Source: Ypsolopha sequella (taxonomy: Eukaryota; Arthropoda; Insecta; Lepidoptera; Ypsolophidae). Taken from it: 64,000 nt of DNA. Below the pieces are notes generated by a model. It had not been told where the DNA came from. It ran no database searches and saw nothing but the letters and a program-made list of their open reading frames with translations. Position numbers and translations under genes: made by a program. Shown here piece by piece: positions 10,651 to 24,400 of this stretch. Within the stretch, counting starts at the first letter, position 1. The number at the start of each line of letters is the position of its first letter. The DNA is taken from positions 3,038,001 through 3,102,000 of the forward strand of contig OW204012.1 in NCBI GenBank assembly GCA_934047225.1, written 5' to 3'.

Positions 10651-10764
10651 GTAAGTACACCAAAACCAGAAAATTTCCTTAAATTACTTTCTGTTTGTTT
10701 TGATTACACTTCGCTATTTGCAGAAAAGGACGGTAATATTCAGCATGAATGACATGTGCTGGTT

Positions 10765-12857
10765 CTCAGAATAAGGAATACAAATAGAAGCCTGGCTAAA
10801 ATAAGAACTGGGCATTAGCCATTGTACTCATCTAACGTAAATTACTCCTGTGTACGAGTGAATGAAACACCAGACCGCACTTACTTTATATTTTTTCCTG
10901 GTGTGTCACTAGATTGAACCAAGCAAATGTCAGTTGGATGTAATTTGGATGTATTTTAAAAATTATAAAACCATCAAATTAAATACGTCTCATCATTGTA
11001 TCGTTTCGTTGTAATATCGTTCGTTGCGTGCATCACATCTTAATTTGGTGGCATCGAAATGTCTATTGCATTTTGCGAAAGTTTACAGCTTCACCGAGAG
11101 AAATTAACTATTTTGGTGCTCTTCCTCTCAAAATTCGTGAAAGTGTGATTTATTATTGTTTGTGTTGATTGTTTTTTTAACATTGTAATAAAATGTCTTG
11201 TGCGATTGAAGGCTGTAAATCGCATACAGGAAGAAAAGAAAACAACAATGAAGCAATAGCATTTCATCGGTGAGTTCTGATAGTTTTTATGTTAATAAGT
11301 TGCAGGATCATACCTAAAACTCAGTAACAATAATAGTAGTTCTTTTAAATCATACTCGTGTTCAATTCTACACCGATATTTGCCTGTTTTATATAGATTT
11401 TCTGCCGACTATGAGAGGTTATGTTTTGTCGCATAGTGATGTACTAAAGTCCGTGTGGCGAACTATCGAACATTGGTTCCCGCGGCAGCCGTGCATAAAG
11501 GATAACCGCGAGTTAAAAGGAAAATAATGCCGAATAAATATCGCTATATTTTTTGTTAGAGATTTCCAAAAAGGGAAGAATTAAAAAGTGAATGGCTTAG
11601 ACGAATAATTTGACCAAATTGGGCGATTAAAAAAAGCAGTCATATTTGTTCGAAACACTTTACGTCGGATTCTTTTGGACCAAACGAAAATTTAAAATGG
11701 AGACGTTTAAAATCAGATGCCTTACCGACGTTATATTTACCAGATACAGACACATTGGTAACCTTTAAATAATTATGTATAATTGCATTATCAATCTTGT
11801 TTGTAGGTACGTGCTTGTACTATACTATAGTATATTAACTCGATAATTTTTCAATTTTAGGCAACAGAACCAGTACCTATGGATGTCTGTGGTGTAGAAA
11901 AGTGCATACTTTTATGTTCGCAAATCGTTCTGAAAGGCCTGTTCGTTCACGTTACTGCCGTGATCGATTTCACGAAGAAATTCCGCAGATCAAGACATTT
12001 TCGTACTTAGTGGTTGACAATAAAAGTACTTTGACAGGGTAGTTCTATCGTGAAATGAATTTTGGGAATGCTTATTGACTTGAACTGCGCATAATTTGAT
12101 TTCTTATTACAGGTTATTAGGTATTTTAATCGTTCATTATTTGTTATTAGTTATTATTCAAGATAAGTTGATGTTTATTTGATAGAAATAAAAAAAATTG
12201 AAATGACCTCTGTAGTAATCGCGCTGTCATCGCTCATCATTGACATAATATTATTATTACGAATCCTATAAGTCTATGATTATTATGATTTCTATTGTTG
12301 CGATTAATTCCTTCCTCCTTGATTGAACAAAGACGCGACATCAACGAACATCTATTTGATTGAGTTAAGAGGCGACTTAAAAAGTATCCACTTAAATAGT
12401 TTACGGTTGTATCTCTGATACAAGCTACAGCATTTTTTGTACTAGAAACAAGCACAATTTTGGACTTAACTTATGTACCTACCTGCCTACGATATAGTAA
12501 TTTGTACTTAATAAAAAATATTATGCTAAACGAAAGATATCCTTTTATTAATTCCTTATTTACACAATATAACATGTGTCCTACTGGGGTATACAGAGAC
12601 CACTTTGCTATTAATTCTCTTGGCCTCCTTCCAAAGCAAGAGGTTGTCACCAGAAAGGTTTATTTATCGTAGTCAAAAATCGACATTGTTACATCACTAG
12701 CAAAGCAACGAACTAGTGACAACCTACCTAATTAAGAAAAAACTAATACATATCCATCTCTCTGTAACGCACTAGAATGTCGTAAGAAAATCAAGGATAG
12801 GTGTCTTTCTCCACGTATTATTTTAGCCAGGTTTCTATTTGTATTCCTTATTCTGAG
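10765..12857 (+). mobile_element. P-like DNA transposon, decayed
   Basis: Inverted ends of 40 bp begin CTCAGAATAAGGAATACAAA at 10765 and are mirrored to 12857 with about one mismatch. They are flanked by the 8-bp duplication TGCTGGTT (10757-10764 and 12858-12865). An 8-bp duplication with a THAP-type transposase fits the P superfamily. At 2.1 kb it is short for an autonomous element and keeps only the first transposase exons. It sits just downstream of another THAP exon. Confidence 0.85.
11193..12010 (+). pseudogene. P-like transposase N-terminus (THAP domain), broken
   Basis: Three exons in matching phase. 11193-11269 encodes MSCAIEGCKSHTGRKENNNE and on to FHR (phase 2). 11562-11757 encodes FPKREELKSEWLRRII, then a TGA at 11611-11613, then NWAIKKSSHICSKHFTSDSF and RLKSDALPTLYLP. 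11861-12010 adds ATEPVPMDVCG and ends at TAG. Together they cover a THAP DNA-binding domain (two Cys, then C-x2-H in ICSKHF). The in-frame TGA and the missing catalytic part mean the copy is inactive. In P elements this domain binds subterminal DNA sites. Confidence 0.8.
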
Positions 12858-12861
12858 TGCT

Positions 12862-12984
12862 GGTTACTTTCTGATATTGACGGTACCGCATCCGATCTTA
12901 TTAGGGCACCACTAACAGCAACGGTTACTTTCTGATATTGACGGTACCGCATCTGATCTTATTAGGGCACCACTAACAGCAACG
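12862..12984 (+). repeat. Two tandem 61-bp copies beside the P-like element
   Basis: The unit starting GGTTACTTTCTGATATTGAC occurs at 12862-12922 and 12923-12983 with one visible difference (CATCCGATC versus CATCTGATC). The first copy overlaps the right target duplication of the P-like element. Confidence 0.9.
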
Positions 12985-13790
12985 TACACTTCCTGCTGCC
13001 CAGGGTTGGATTTAGACCCTCGGAAAATTATTGTCTATGGGAGTTAAAAATATACTACTTGGCGAAAATTATACTACGTTTCGTTTTTCGTTGATTTTTG
13101 TTTTGAATTGAATTAAAAACAGCCTATTTGTTAGTAAATTTAAAAAAAAAATTGCTAAAATATTCATAATTTAATAAAATAGCTTATTTGCTATTGAAAT
13201 TCGAAAAAAAATACAAAAAATATTCATAACGCACAGAAATTCCCTATATTGTAGGGTAAATGTTAAAAAGTAAAACGTCTCAACCAATAAAACAAGTCGG
13301 TCAGCCTGAAGATAAAATTATGGTATTTTTACGTAGTATAGTTCCATTACGATTCTACATACTACATGTCATGAAAATATGGTACAAATAGTATAATTAT
13401 ACTACAAAATCCAACCCTGCTGCTGCCCTTCCAGTAGTATTGCCAGATTGAGAGCTTTTTACGCGAATTTAGGGAAAAATTTGGTACAAGGGGAAAGTTT
13501 GGAAAAATTATTTATTTGGGAAAATTTTGGGGAATATTTGACTTTGGGAAATTTGGGGTTGACTAAGAATGAAATATCTATCTTTGGTGGCAATAACTTT
13601 ACATATTCGAATGGCTGAAACCTATACAATGCATTTATAAATTTAAGACGCTGCGCTGTCTAGTGGCGTAAAACCTATGAACAAAAAAAAAAGATCAGTC
13701 AGTCAGTGGGTCAAGTGGTCGTCAAGAGCAGTTTTTACTGAAATTTTAAATAGAATTAAATAAATTGGTAGACATTATAGACCGGCTTGG
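12985..13790. other. AT-rich spacer without a gene
   Basis: No coding frame with family features is seen. The stretch has A/T runs and degenerate GGGAAAATTTGG-like words near 13480-13560. Confidence 0.6.
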
Positions 13791-14158
13791 AAAGCTGACC
13801 CTCAGTTTACTAGTGAGTGTTTACCTAGCTAGTCGTACAGCGTTCTTTTGATAAAGCCTAGATACTCGTATGTCAGAAAAAATGTTGAGTCTCTCCCAAG
13901 GCTTGGTGAGCAACATTGTAAGGAAACCAGAAATAAGTATAAACTGGCTTTTCCAAAAATCAGACTCGCCAAAGTGAGGACATGGTATAAGATTTTACAA
14001 TAAACTTCCAAAGGAGGTCCTTACTTTGTCAGAGAATAAGTTTAAACAGTATATTAAGCAGGGCCTACTGAAAAAGGCATATTATGAAATAAATGAATAT
14101 TTGGATGATGGTGAAGCATGGTGTTATAGTGATACTGATTTTGATGATAGTAGATAAT
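13790..14158 (+). pseudogene. 3' end of a non-LTR retrotransposon ORF
   Basis: The + strand reads FYNKLPKEVLTLSENKFKQY then IKQGLLKKAYYEINEYLDD with a stop near 14156. This resembles the extreme C-terminus of jockey/CR1-type ORF2 proteins. Upstream of about 14000 the frame is broken by stops. The fragment is 5'-truncated and decayed. Confidence 0.65.
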
Positions 14159-14284
14159 AATTTAATTAATTAATATAATTTCCTAACTTTTGATTCCTCT
14201 TAAGAGTTAACATTAATTAATTACAGACTGTAAAAGGAAATAGACTATATGAGACAGGTAGGCAAAGATATATATGTTTTTCTT

Positions 14285-14735
14285 TTTTCATTAACCTGAA
14301 TTCCTGCTGTCTTGTATTTTCTTATCCCTTGGTTAAAGTAGATATAAGTAATTTGATGTATAGTATAAGTTTATGTTAAAAAAAAAAGACATGATCTTGC
14401 CAGTTCTTCTTAGCAAGACTAATCGAATGGGCGGAGGTAGGCATGTATTTATATATGTAACCTATTACTATGTAGTATATAGGATGGGATTTGGTCGGCT
14501 GCCTGGATTCGTGCTGGGGGCTCGGTTGGTGATCATTGAACCTGTTCCTGGTCCCTGGCCGGGTCTCCGGTATGGGTTCGGGCGGTTGATTGGATTTCAC
14601 CTTGTATAATAATATTTTACCTATAATTTTAATCGTATATATATTGCTACATAAATTAAAAAAACATTTAATCTAAGTAGTTCATGTACATTTATTATTT
14701 TATTACATATATTTTTATAAGATTAAAATTTGACT
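14285..14735 (+). repeat. Interspersed repeat A, copy 1
   Basis: Shares sequence with an inverted copy split between 25621-25692 and 19725-20091, and with a fragment at 42895-43035. Landmarks are GACATGATCTTGCC, CAGTTCTTCTTAGCAAGAC and GGCTCGGTTGGTGATCATTG. It follows a LINE 3' fragment and may be its 3' untranslated region or a non-autonomous relative. Confidence 0.75.
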
Positions 14736-15239
14736 TGTGAAACGTGTATTATATATACCTACTTTGCAATATAAACTTTTTGAATTTTGAATTTGAATTT
14801 TGAGCCGTTTTATTACCAGAGTTTAGGATGAGGGTTAAGATGCCCTTTATTTTAGATCTGAAACATGTTGAATTTCTTTTTTTTATTGTTTCAACTTGAA
14901 ACTTTCTAGCGAAAATTACAATAACTCGAAGAACACAACATTGTCCTATTCATCTAAATAAAGTTAAGAACATAATTTACGATAAGGTTAGATATTTTTG
15001 TCTTTTTCTTTGTTAATTTCACCCATAATCAGGTTTCTGTTTTGTTTTCTGAAGAACGCATTAATTTGGGGAAAAACTATTTTTAAGTCTGGGAAATTTG
15101 AGAAATCACATCTGGCAACCATGCCTTCCGAAAAAAAAGAAAAGTATTAAAAAAAAAAACTAAATTGTACCGCGCGTTGTCGCGAGCAATTTTTATTTGT
15201 GTTTGTTTTAATGTAATTACATCGAAATAACACCCAAAA
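14736..15239 (+). promoter_or_regulatory. Upstream region of Bap55
   Basis: AT-rich with GC-rich words just before the gene (ACCGCGCGTTGTCGCGAGCA at about 15169-15188). The start context is CCCAAAAATGAG. No TATA box at a convincing spacing is seen; the transcription start is not determined. Confidence 0.4.
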
Positions 15240-15441
15240 ATGAGTGCTCCAAACGGCATGCTGTATGGTGGTGATGAAATAGGTGCTCTCGTGTTCGACC
15301 CGGGGCATCACTCGTTTCGAGTAGGTTACGCCCAGGAGGACACACCGAAGGCTGATATTCCATCCGTGGTTGGCGTAGGACCAGCCACTCACATCCCAGA
15401 CGCTGAAGAAAAAGTTCCGGATGGCAATATCACACAGACTG
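15240..15441 (+). CDS. Bap55: Bap55 exon 1 (start codon)
   Basis: Residues 1-67 plus one base. Starts [20 protein letters not shown] and holds the phosphate-1 region [16 protein letters not shown]. Donor CTG|GTTAGT, phase 1. Confidence 0.95.
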
Positions 15442-18400
15442 GTTAGTATCTTTTGATATAAAAAACTCTTTCGCTGATTATGATTTCCTTCGATGCTTGC
15501 CGTGGACGTAGGTACTAATTATCGTCCTTATCCATGATGTTTGCAGATAAAACTGTGTAAAAGAGACGGTGTGTTTCCGAGTATGGACTGTGAAATGTAC
15601 ATCACAGTCTACACTCGTACACCCACGTTTTACCCATCATAAGTTATTACATCCTAGATAGCCATTCATAAACTAACAATTTTGTCAAGTTCCAACACTG
15701 ACAGCAGGATAGCGTATACAATTTTCAACACATGCGACAGAGATGGCATTAGAAGCTGTGTCGTGACCCCTAGTTTATGAACCTGCTCCTGCGTGATGGG
15801 TGGCGAGACCTATCGCTGTACTTCGGATACAAATTGGACCCACAGCTTAAAGTACCTTCAGAATCGTGCAGACTAAATAAGTTTTAAGACGTTGGCATGA
15901 ACACGATATTCCAGTTTTTACAATTTAACTGAGCTAATGGAGTCTATATCTGATCTATTTTATAATAAAAATAGTAAAAAATTTAAAACATTGGACTGGT
16001 GCCTAAAAATTAAAAATGGCGATTAGGCTGCCTCAAGTACTGATCAAAATTAGCATATAATAATAATAATAATAATAATAAAGCCTTTATTTCTGAATTT
16101 TCCATTTTTTTACATCTTGTGTCTTAAATGAGATTTGTAGATTAAAAAAAATATATAAAACTATATAAAAGTATTTAAAAAACAGAAAGTTAAACATCTT
16201 AAGACTATAAACTGCTCTTATATTATAAAATATCTCTTAATTCGGTTTGCCTTCCGGCATAGGCCTCCAACTCTCTCCATTGTTTTCTGTCTGCCGCTAC
16301 TCTCATCCAAAGTGGTCCTAAGGTAATTTTTAGGTCATCCTCCCATCTTATTGCTTTACGACCTCGGCTCCTAGTGCTGCCCCTTGGGTACCATACTGTT
16401 ACCAGTTTACTCCACTTTTCCTTCTTGCAGCGGAGCATATGACCAATCCACCGCCATTTAAGTTGGTCTATGCATGACAATATGTCAGTTAATTTAGTTT
16501 TGCGCCTGATGTCTTTACTTGTAACTTTGTCTATTAGTTTCAAACCTAGCATGCTTCTTTCCGTGCTTCCCTGGCATTTTGCTAGTTTGTCTCTATAAAG
16601 TTTTGTCAGAGCCCAGGTTTCACAGCCATATGTGATGCAGGGTAGAATACAGGTATCAAACGTCTTCTTCTTTGTCTTCATGCTCAGATCCTTGCTTTTC
16701 ATGATTTCTTTCAAGGTCCAATACTTTTTCCATCCAGTTGCAATTCTTTTGTCTACTTCTTTGGACATTTGGTCATTTGGTGTTATTATCTGGCCCAAGT
16801 ACACATATTCCTCTACATATTCGAGTTCTTGACCATTTATGGTTATATATATAGGTGTTGAGTTGGTCAAATTAGCATATAGGCTTTGTTTAGTTATTAT
16901 ATATGATGCCCTTTATAGGAACCTTCCTGAATGAGATGCAACCACTGACTACTCCAAATAGACGATGACCCAACAAATTGGCAAATCCTTTTACATCAAC
17001 TAGTGTTGGGTTAGAGAGTCAATAAGGGGGCATGATACCGATGGCTTTACACCACATGCCACCTAGGGATTTGTCATGTTCTGGAACATGGGAAGTCATA
17101 CCGGGATAGTGGTTACAGGCAGTTGTATTTTATCAGTTATTTATCTATTTACGATTTCTGTACATTTTTTATAGTCTGATTAACACATTGCCTGTTTTCA
17201 TTCTTCTGTTTCCGGTTGATAGCGCTTCATCCTCTATGCCTCATCAGTACTCTTAACATGAGTTTTGCACTCAATACACATTAACATCTGCTTGAGATAT
17301 TTCGTATTGGGAACTCTGGCTTCTTTCGTAAGCTGCTAGGGGTGCTGTACCATTTCTGATATAAATATATTATGCAGATGTTAACGTGTATAGAGTGCAA
17401 AACTCATGGTAGGCCTACTGTGCTTTCTACTACAGTGTACGCCCATTATGAGTAAGAAAGAAATCTTATCAAGTTTATACATATCTTACATGCTTAGAGG
17501 TTAGATTATTAGAGGTTAAGATAAGTAGGTTTAGTAAGTTTTATGGAATATGTAGTTAATAGTGTTATTTTGTAGATTTGTAAGATAAAAAAAGTCAAAC
17601 ACATCCTATCGCATTAGGTTGCATTCCTGTAATGGTAGGTGTAAGTTGGGAAATAAATAAATAAATGCTATGTATCCCCATTTAGGTACAAAAGCAGGCA
17701 ATGAGCTGCGACACTACATAGATGTGACAGAGCTCAATGTGCCACGCCCTGGTATGGAGATACAGACGTACATGAAGGATGGACAAGTTGACAACTGGGA
17801 CTTATTCGAGAAAATGCTCGACTACTGCTATGCCAAGGTACCTTGTTGTTTATATTTTAACACTACTTTTATGTACACACTATGTAAATATTTTTTCAAT
17901 GCATGTGCTCGTAAAGGCCCACTTTTTATGTATCAAAACCGAACAGAAAGTCGATTATTTTGCCCTAGGGCTTTAAAATATATTTTTTTTAATTTATTTA
18001 CAATGGTTGGCTAACCTGCAGCCTTTCCTGTGTACCATAGACGTTATACTTTTTTTACACCGTTTAACGGCTATGGATACCGTCCTTTTTAGCCAATTAT
18101 AATTTAAAGTTCACAAGATTATATTTGTTTTCATTTCCTCACACTATGCATTGAAAAATGTAGTATGATACACGGGCGTAAAAGCAATAAATTACTCGGT
18201 TACGTTTAAAACACTCGCTACGCTCGTGTTTTAAATCGTCCTCGTAATTTATTCCTTTGCGCCATTGTAGCATAAACTACTGTTATGCACTTTTTCCACG
18301 TTTTTCCTCGTCGCCACTATTATATACTCACAAATATAGTCTCAGTCTTGATGAGTAGCACACGTTAGGTATTTGACACAAGCCAGACTGGTGATTTTCA

Positions 18401-21400
18401 TCTACCTCCACATCATGCACATTATGCACTGACATGTATAAACTACCATCTATGTCCAGTACACTACAGTTTTATTTAGTTACTAGCTGACCCGGCGAAC
18501 TTCGTTCCGCCTAACAGTCTAATAATATCGTCTTAACTTTAGTTAAACTTAATTTAGGATTTTTTTATTGCTTGCCATTGCGAAAGAAGAATGGCAGGGA
18601 CCCATGTAGTAGTTTCAGTACCGTTGTTAGGCTTAGCGTAGGGTATTGAATATATGCAGAAATAATAGTTCTTGGAATAAATAAGCGATTTTTAAAACTT
18701 GGGGCTGAGATGTTATTTTATAATAATTATCAGAACGCTAGATAAATAGGTTTCTTTTATATGCGTAGTTTTGTCAACAGATAGCACCACATGCTGTTTG
18801 CATTCGTAAAATTAATTAATTAATTTATTGTTATTCGATAACTTATCCGATATTTTATTACTTATTCTGCTATTCGGAGCGGATAAGAATACACCAAAAA
18901 AGAGATAACTAACATCAATCCAGCCGATCTTGAGTTATAAGTGGTGTAACTAACACGACTTTGTTTTATATATTTAGATTAAAGCCGAATTTTTAATTTG
19001 AATTAAGTGACAGCGCGGAAAAGTAATAAGTTATAAGAATAAGGAGACAGACACAGTATAGTTCATCTGGCTTACTTGCACAGTGCCGTCTTATCCATAC
19101 TTTCACTACTATTGCTAATAAAAAATAAAAAATTTGGCTTTAGCATTTTTGCTTACAGCTTTGCCAACATTTAAGGTTGCACACTGTACCTTTACAATTT
19201 GAATTTATATAAAAATTCTTTGTAGAGGGATCTTTCTATAATCTTTAAATATTGCACTTCCATCATCTATCCATCAACCTGGCGACGAGCATATGGACAT
19301 AGGCCTTTCCAAGATATCGTCATTCTTGGCGGTCCTTCTGGAAGAAATGCCCACACATACACACTCAAGGCAGGCGGGTTGTTGAGTGCGGTGCCGAAAC
19401 TATCGCACCAGTGACACTGCTGCCTGTCACCAGTCCGTTTTATAAAAAGGCCGGCCATTGGGGATGGATATACATCAGTTTTGTGAGAGGGTGGGGTCAG
19501 TGGATAGTGACGATAGGATGATTGTAGGGGGGGCTTGAAAAGGCAAAGATCATAGATCCCTTTTGCTGCGATCCTAACCCACCTCTTTCGCCTTTTCCAC
19601 ATCCATCAATCTAGTCATACCAGCTCTTCCATTTGTTGTGCTTTTGACTTTGCCCTTCCATTTATTTCTCTCCTCTATGCCCAAACCACTGCAGCGTTAA
19701 ATTCAAAATAGATAATTTTTACATGTCAAATGTAATATAATAAAGAAAATATATGTAATAAAATAATAAATGTACGTGAACTAAATTAAAGGTTTATTTA
19801 ATTTATGTAGCAATATATTTACGATCAAAATGATAGGTAAAATATATATTATAGAAGGTAAAATCCAATCAGCCGCCCAAACCCATACCGGAGACCCGGC
19901 CAGGGACCAGGAACAAGGTTCAATGATCACCAACCGAGCCCCCAGCACGAATCCAGGCGGCCGACCAAATCCCATCTTATATACTACTTACTAATAGGTT
20001 ACATATATAAATACATACCTACTAGTCTTGCTAAGAAGAAGGGCAAGAAACTTAGCAAGATCATGTCTTTTTTTTCAACATAAAACTTATACAATCAATC
20101 AATCAATCAATATATTTATTGCATTAAATTACATGTCAGTTGTAGATGTTATAAATATGTACATAATTTTGGCTCAATGTAATTTTACCCATTGGGTGTA
20201 ACAATATTCTTAATTTTAGTATTAAAATATAACTTTAAGTATAATAATTATTAAATAAGGTATGTACAAATAATCTAATCTTTGCTATTTCCATGCATAA
20301 AACTTATTCTAATAGGTATATCGTAAATTTTAATTACTATAGTTAATTAAATTTATGAATTCATGCAGTGGTTAACAATTTTACTTAACTTTTATTTTAA
20401 CAATTTTACCTTTTTATACATTTTTATGGTGTGGTTTCAAGAAATTCTTTGTAACTGTATGGACAAACCGTGATCAAGTACTGTTTTAATTTAATGAAAA
20501 ACTTATTTCCCGGTAAGGACTTAATTTCGTCAGGCAAATGATTGTAAGCCTTAATGGCAGCCAGTTTTGTAGTACGAGTATAAGTAACAGTTCTACTAGG
20601 AGGCACATTTAAGTCATATTTGAAGCGTTCGTTGAGCCGGTCACTAAAACCTGGAGTTCTCAGTGGGAATTTTTCTGGGTAGCGCCTTACTAATTTACAG
20701 AGCTCAATAATGTATAAAGCGGTGATGGTGTGTATTCCGAGTTCAACAAAAGATGTTCGGCAAGTTTCCCTGCTCGATTTATGTCCGTCCAAAATGCGTA
20801 TACATCTCTTTTGAAGAACAAAGATTTTTTGAATATCTACACTACCACCCCATTCAGCTATTCCATACAAAACTCTCGAATGAAAAAAGGCAAAATATGA
20901 CTGAAGTGCTGCTTTTTTTGTAGCTAACTTCGACAAACCTCTTAGAGCGTAGCAAAAACTGCTTAGTTTATTCACTAATACCTCTATGTGCTTTTTCCAA
21001 TTCATGTGATCATCAATATATATACCTAAAAATTTCGCATTTTGCACACATTCAATTTGGCTATCATCGATACACATTTCAAGTTTTAACTCTTCCGTGT
21101 TGTAATTTCTGAAGCATATTAATTTAGTTTTAGTGACGTTTGTATTAAGATCGATGGTTTTTAACCAATGAATTAATGATTTGACAGATTCAACAATATT
21201 ATTAAAATCATGACATCTATCGTGTCTTTTAATTTTAAAAAACACAGATATATCGTCTGCAAACATAATAGTTTTTTCCTTTACTTCACGAGGGAGCTCG
21301 TTGACGTACAAAAGGAAAAGTATGGGCCCCAATATACTTCCCTGTGGTACTCCCTTATGTATATTTGAAACATTTGACTCAGCGTTTATTAGGGTATTCG

Positions 21401-24400
21401 ATTTATTGAGAATTGGCAGAATGACACTTTGACTTCTGTCTTCTAAATAAGACCTAAACCAAGCGTTTGCAATCCCTCTGATTCCATACCGCTCCAAAAT
21501 TTCAAGTAAAATTTTTTTTTTTTTTTTATGATTTACGTAATCAAAAGCCTTGGAAAGGTCAAGTAGAACCGTTCCAACCATTTCTTTGTCATCCACAGCC
21601 TTTGTCACAAAATCTGTCATATCAAATATAGCGTCTGTTGCAGAGGCTCCTTTTCGGAAACCAAATTGTTCTGTAGACAGTATATTATAAGATGTTAGGA
21701 ATTTACGTAACCTGTTTGCTATTATTTTTTCAAAAATCTTTGACAAGGTTATGAGTAATGATATGGGGCGATAATTGTTAACATTCAATTTGTCGTCTTT
21801 TTTATGTATCGGTTTTATGTGAGCCTTCTTAAGTTTAGTCGGAAATATACCTTCAGTAAGAGACAAGTTAATTAAGTAAAGTAAGGGATCAGCGATAGCT
21901 TCCATTATAAACTTTAAAACATCTATTGGTATATTATCGTAACCACAACTTTTTTTATTTTTTATTGATTTTATGGTTTCATACAACTCGTCCATAGTAA
22001 CCGGCTTAAGAAACATTGAATGCGGAGCGAAGGGTGGTAAGACATTTTTTTTATTATTATTGATTGGTCTCGTAATATTTTGGATCTCATTGGTGCTTGT
22101 AAAAAAATTGTTAAATAAATCAGGAGCTTCAGAGTCAGATTTTATTTTGTTTTTTCCATCTGACAGACCAACGTAGCTGTTTACCTCCAATGAACCTGTA
22201 CCTTTAATGTTGCTGTTTATTAATTTCCAGGTTGACCTAATTTTATTCTGAGAATTTGTAATTTTGCGTTCGTTGTAAACTTTTTTAGCGTGGGAAATTA
22301 CCTTACTTAATACACTACAGTATGATTTGTAATTTTCTAGTAGAACATAATTTTTCGATCTCTTAGTCTCCAAAAACATTTCTCTTTTTTTCTTACATGA
22401 ATTCTTAATTCCTGGCGTGATCCATCCCGAATCGCTTTTAACGTATCTATCATCTCTAACTCTGATCTGGGGACAGTGGTCATCGAACGCCTCAGTAAGA
22501 ACTTTGTGGAAGCTATTAAATCCGTTTTCGCAATTTGAGGCAGTGTAAACTTCATTCCAAGATAGAGAGAGTAAATAGTTCCTAAGAGATGTAAGATTTT
22601 TCTGTTTTAAATTTCTAACTAGTCGAAAAAATACTGTTTTCTTTTTTAACGGAAGGTTAAAGGTCGCGCATTGAAGAGTGTGATCCGAAAGGCCGACTTC
22701 TACTACAAAAGCATCATCAAGTTCAGTATTGGATAATATATTGTCAATACATGTACGACTATGACTTGTTATACGAGTAGGTTCATATATGTATCTCTTT
22801 ATATTGTAGGACTGCAAAAGGGATATGAAATCTTTTGATTCTGAATTGTTAGCCAGTAGGTCTACATTGAAATCGCCACAGATAATAATTTTTCGCTCTT
22901 TGTGTTTTTGTACAAAATTTAATGCTAAGTCAAGATTTTTTATAAAATTATCATTTGTTACCTGTTTAGGTCTATAGATACATAGAAAGTAAGTTTCATT
23001 GACGTTTAAGGCACAAATTTCAAAAATGTATGGAATCGTCATTTTTTTTATTTTTGGCAAGTCTTTAAACTCAATGTTTTTTCGGACAAAAATACAGACC
23101 CCTCCTTTACTATCTCTATTTTTGCGACAGAAACTTGCGGCTAATTTAAAATTTGGTATATTAATACGTACTAGATCCTCTTCAACTCTATGATGTTCGG
23201 TTATACATAAAACATCAACGTTCACACCTTCTGGACTATTTAGCCACACCTCAAGCTGGAGTAACTTAGTTTGGTTAAGACTTTGAATGTTTATATGGCT
23301 TACTTTGCTTGTGTTATTCTGACTGTTGTTTACTACGCTTTTGAAATGAATTCTTTCACTTTGTGAAAACCCTGACTGTCATGACCATGATGTTCGGATT
23401 TTTCTTTTTTTTCTTGTTTGTTAAAATAGTAAGGCAAGGTTCCTTTCTTGGGATTTTTTGTCTCTGTAGGTTTCAGTAAATCTTTGGTTGGGACTGTTAC
23501 ACATTTATTTATTTCTAATTGAAGTTTACGTTGTTTTTGAAATAAGTACGGTATTGTACCTCTTTTGTAAGTTTTTGCCGGGGTATTTATTGTTGTTTTT
23601 CTTTTACTTAAGATGCGTAAGAACTGTTTCTCGTAATCTATACTATCTATTTCTAAATTTAGTTTATCACATACAGCTTTTTGATCATTCGCATTTGTCT
23701 CAATGAATTTCGTATCCTTATAGTAATTACACAACACTTTAGCGTAGCGATTTTGTATGTCCGGATTTATGTAATAATTATCCGCTACTTTGACGACATA
23801 TACTTTATAATTCTGAAGTTTGTTTAACGCATTACATAACTCAAACACAAATTGATACGGGTTTCTGTCATTGGAGCCTAGAATGAGGATCACAATATCA
23901 TTACTGTCTAAATTTTTGATCAAATCATCACAACTGCTTAAGATATCTAAAGAAGTGGCTTCAGTTTTACTATAGCCACTGACAGCGTATTTGTCGTTCC
24001 ATTTTCCTTTTCTGCTGTCAATCAGTTTTTGTGCTAGCCCCTTACATCTTTGGTCCCCTAGAATATGAATTTTTTGTGATTTCTCGGCTGTTGCACTGTT
24101 TGTTTTTACGTATTTCTTGTCTTTTAAAGGTGATTGAAGTGATGCAGTTTTTCGGGATTCTGGTGATTTATGAATCTCTTTGCTTTTCGTCTCAGGATTC
24201 GAATTTAGTAGAAGATCACCCACTGAATCTTGGTTATTCGTTGATAATAATTGTTGTTGGTCCCCATTTCCATTGTTACTAGTTTGCACGTTAGTTTCCT
24301 TTGTTATCTTCTCTATTCTGGTGATACTACCTCTATTACGACGTTTTGGTGTACAAAAAGTTTTTCTTATTGGGGTGGAGCTGCATGGTGTTTGCTGTTT

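Noticed and set aside
14373..14609. 78- and 74-codon frames on opposite strands
   Set aside because: They lie in interspersed repeat A, with a matching frame in the inverted copy at 19781-19975, and have no family features.
17670..18014. 114-codon frame as a single gene
   Set aside because: Only its first part (to 17837) is Bap55 exon 2; the rest reads into the intron after a good donor.
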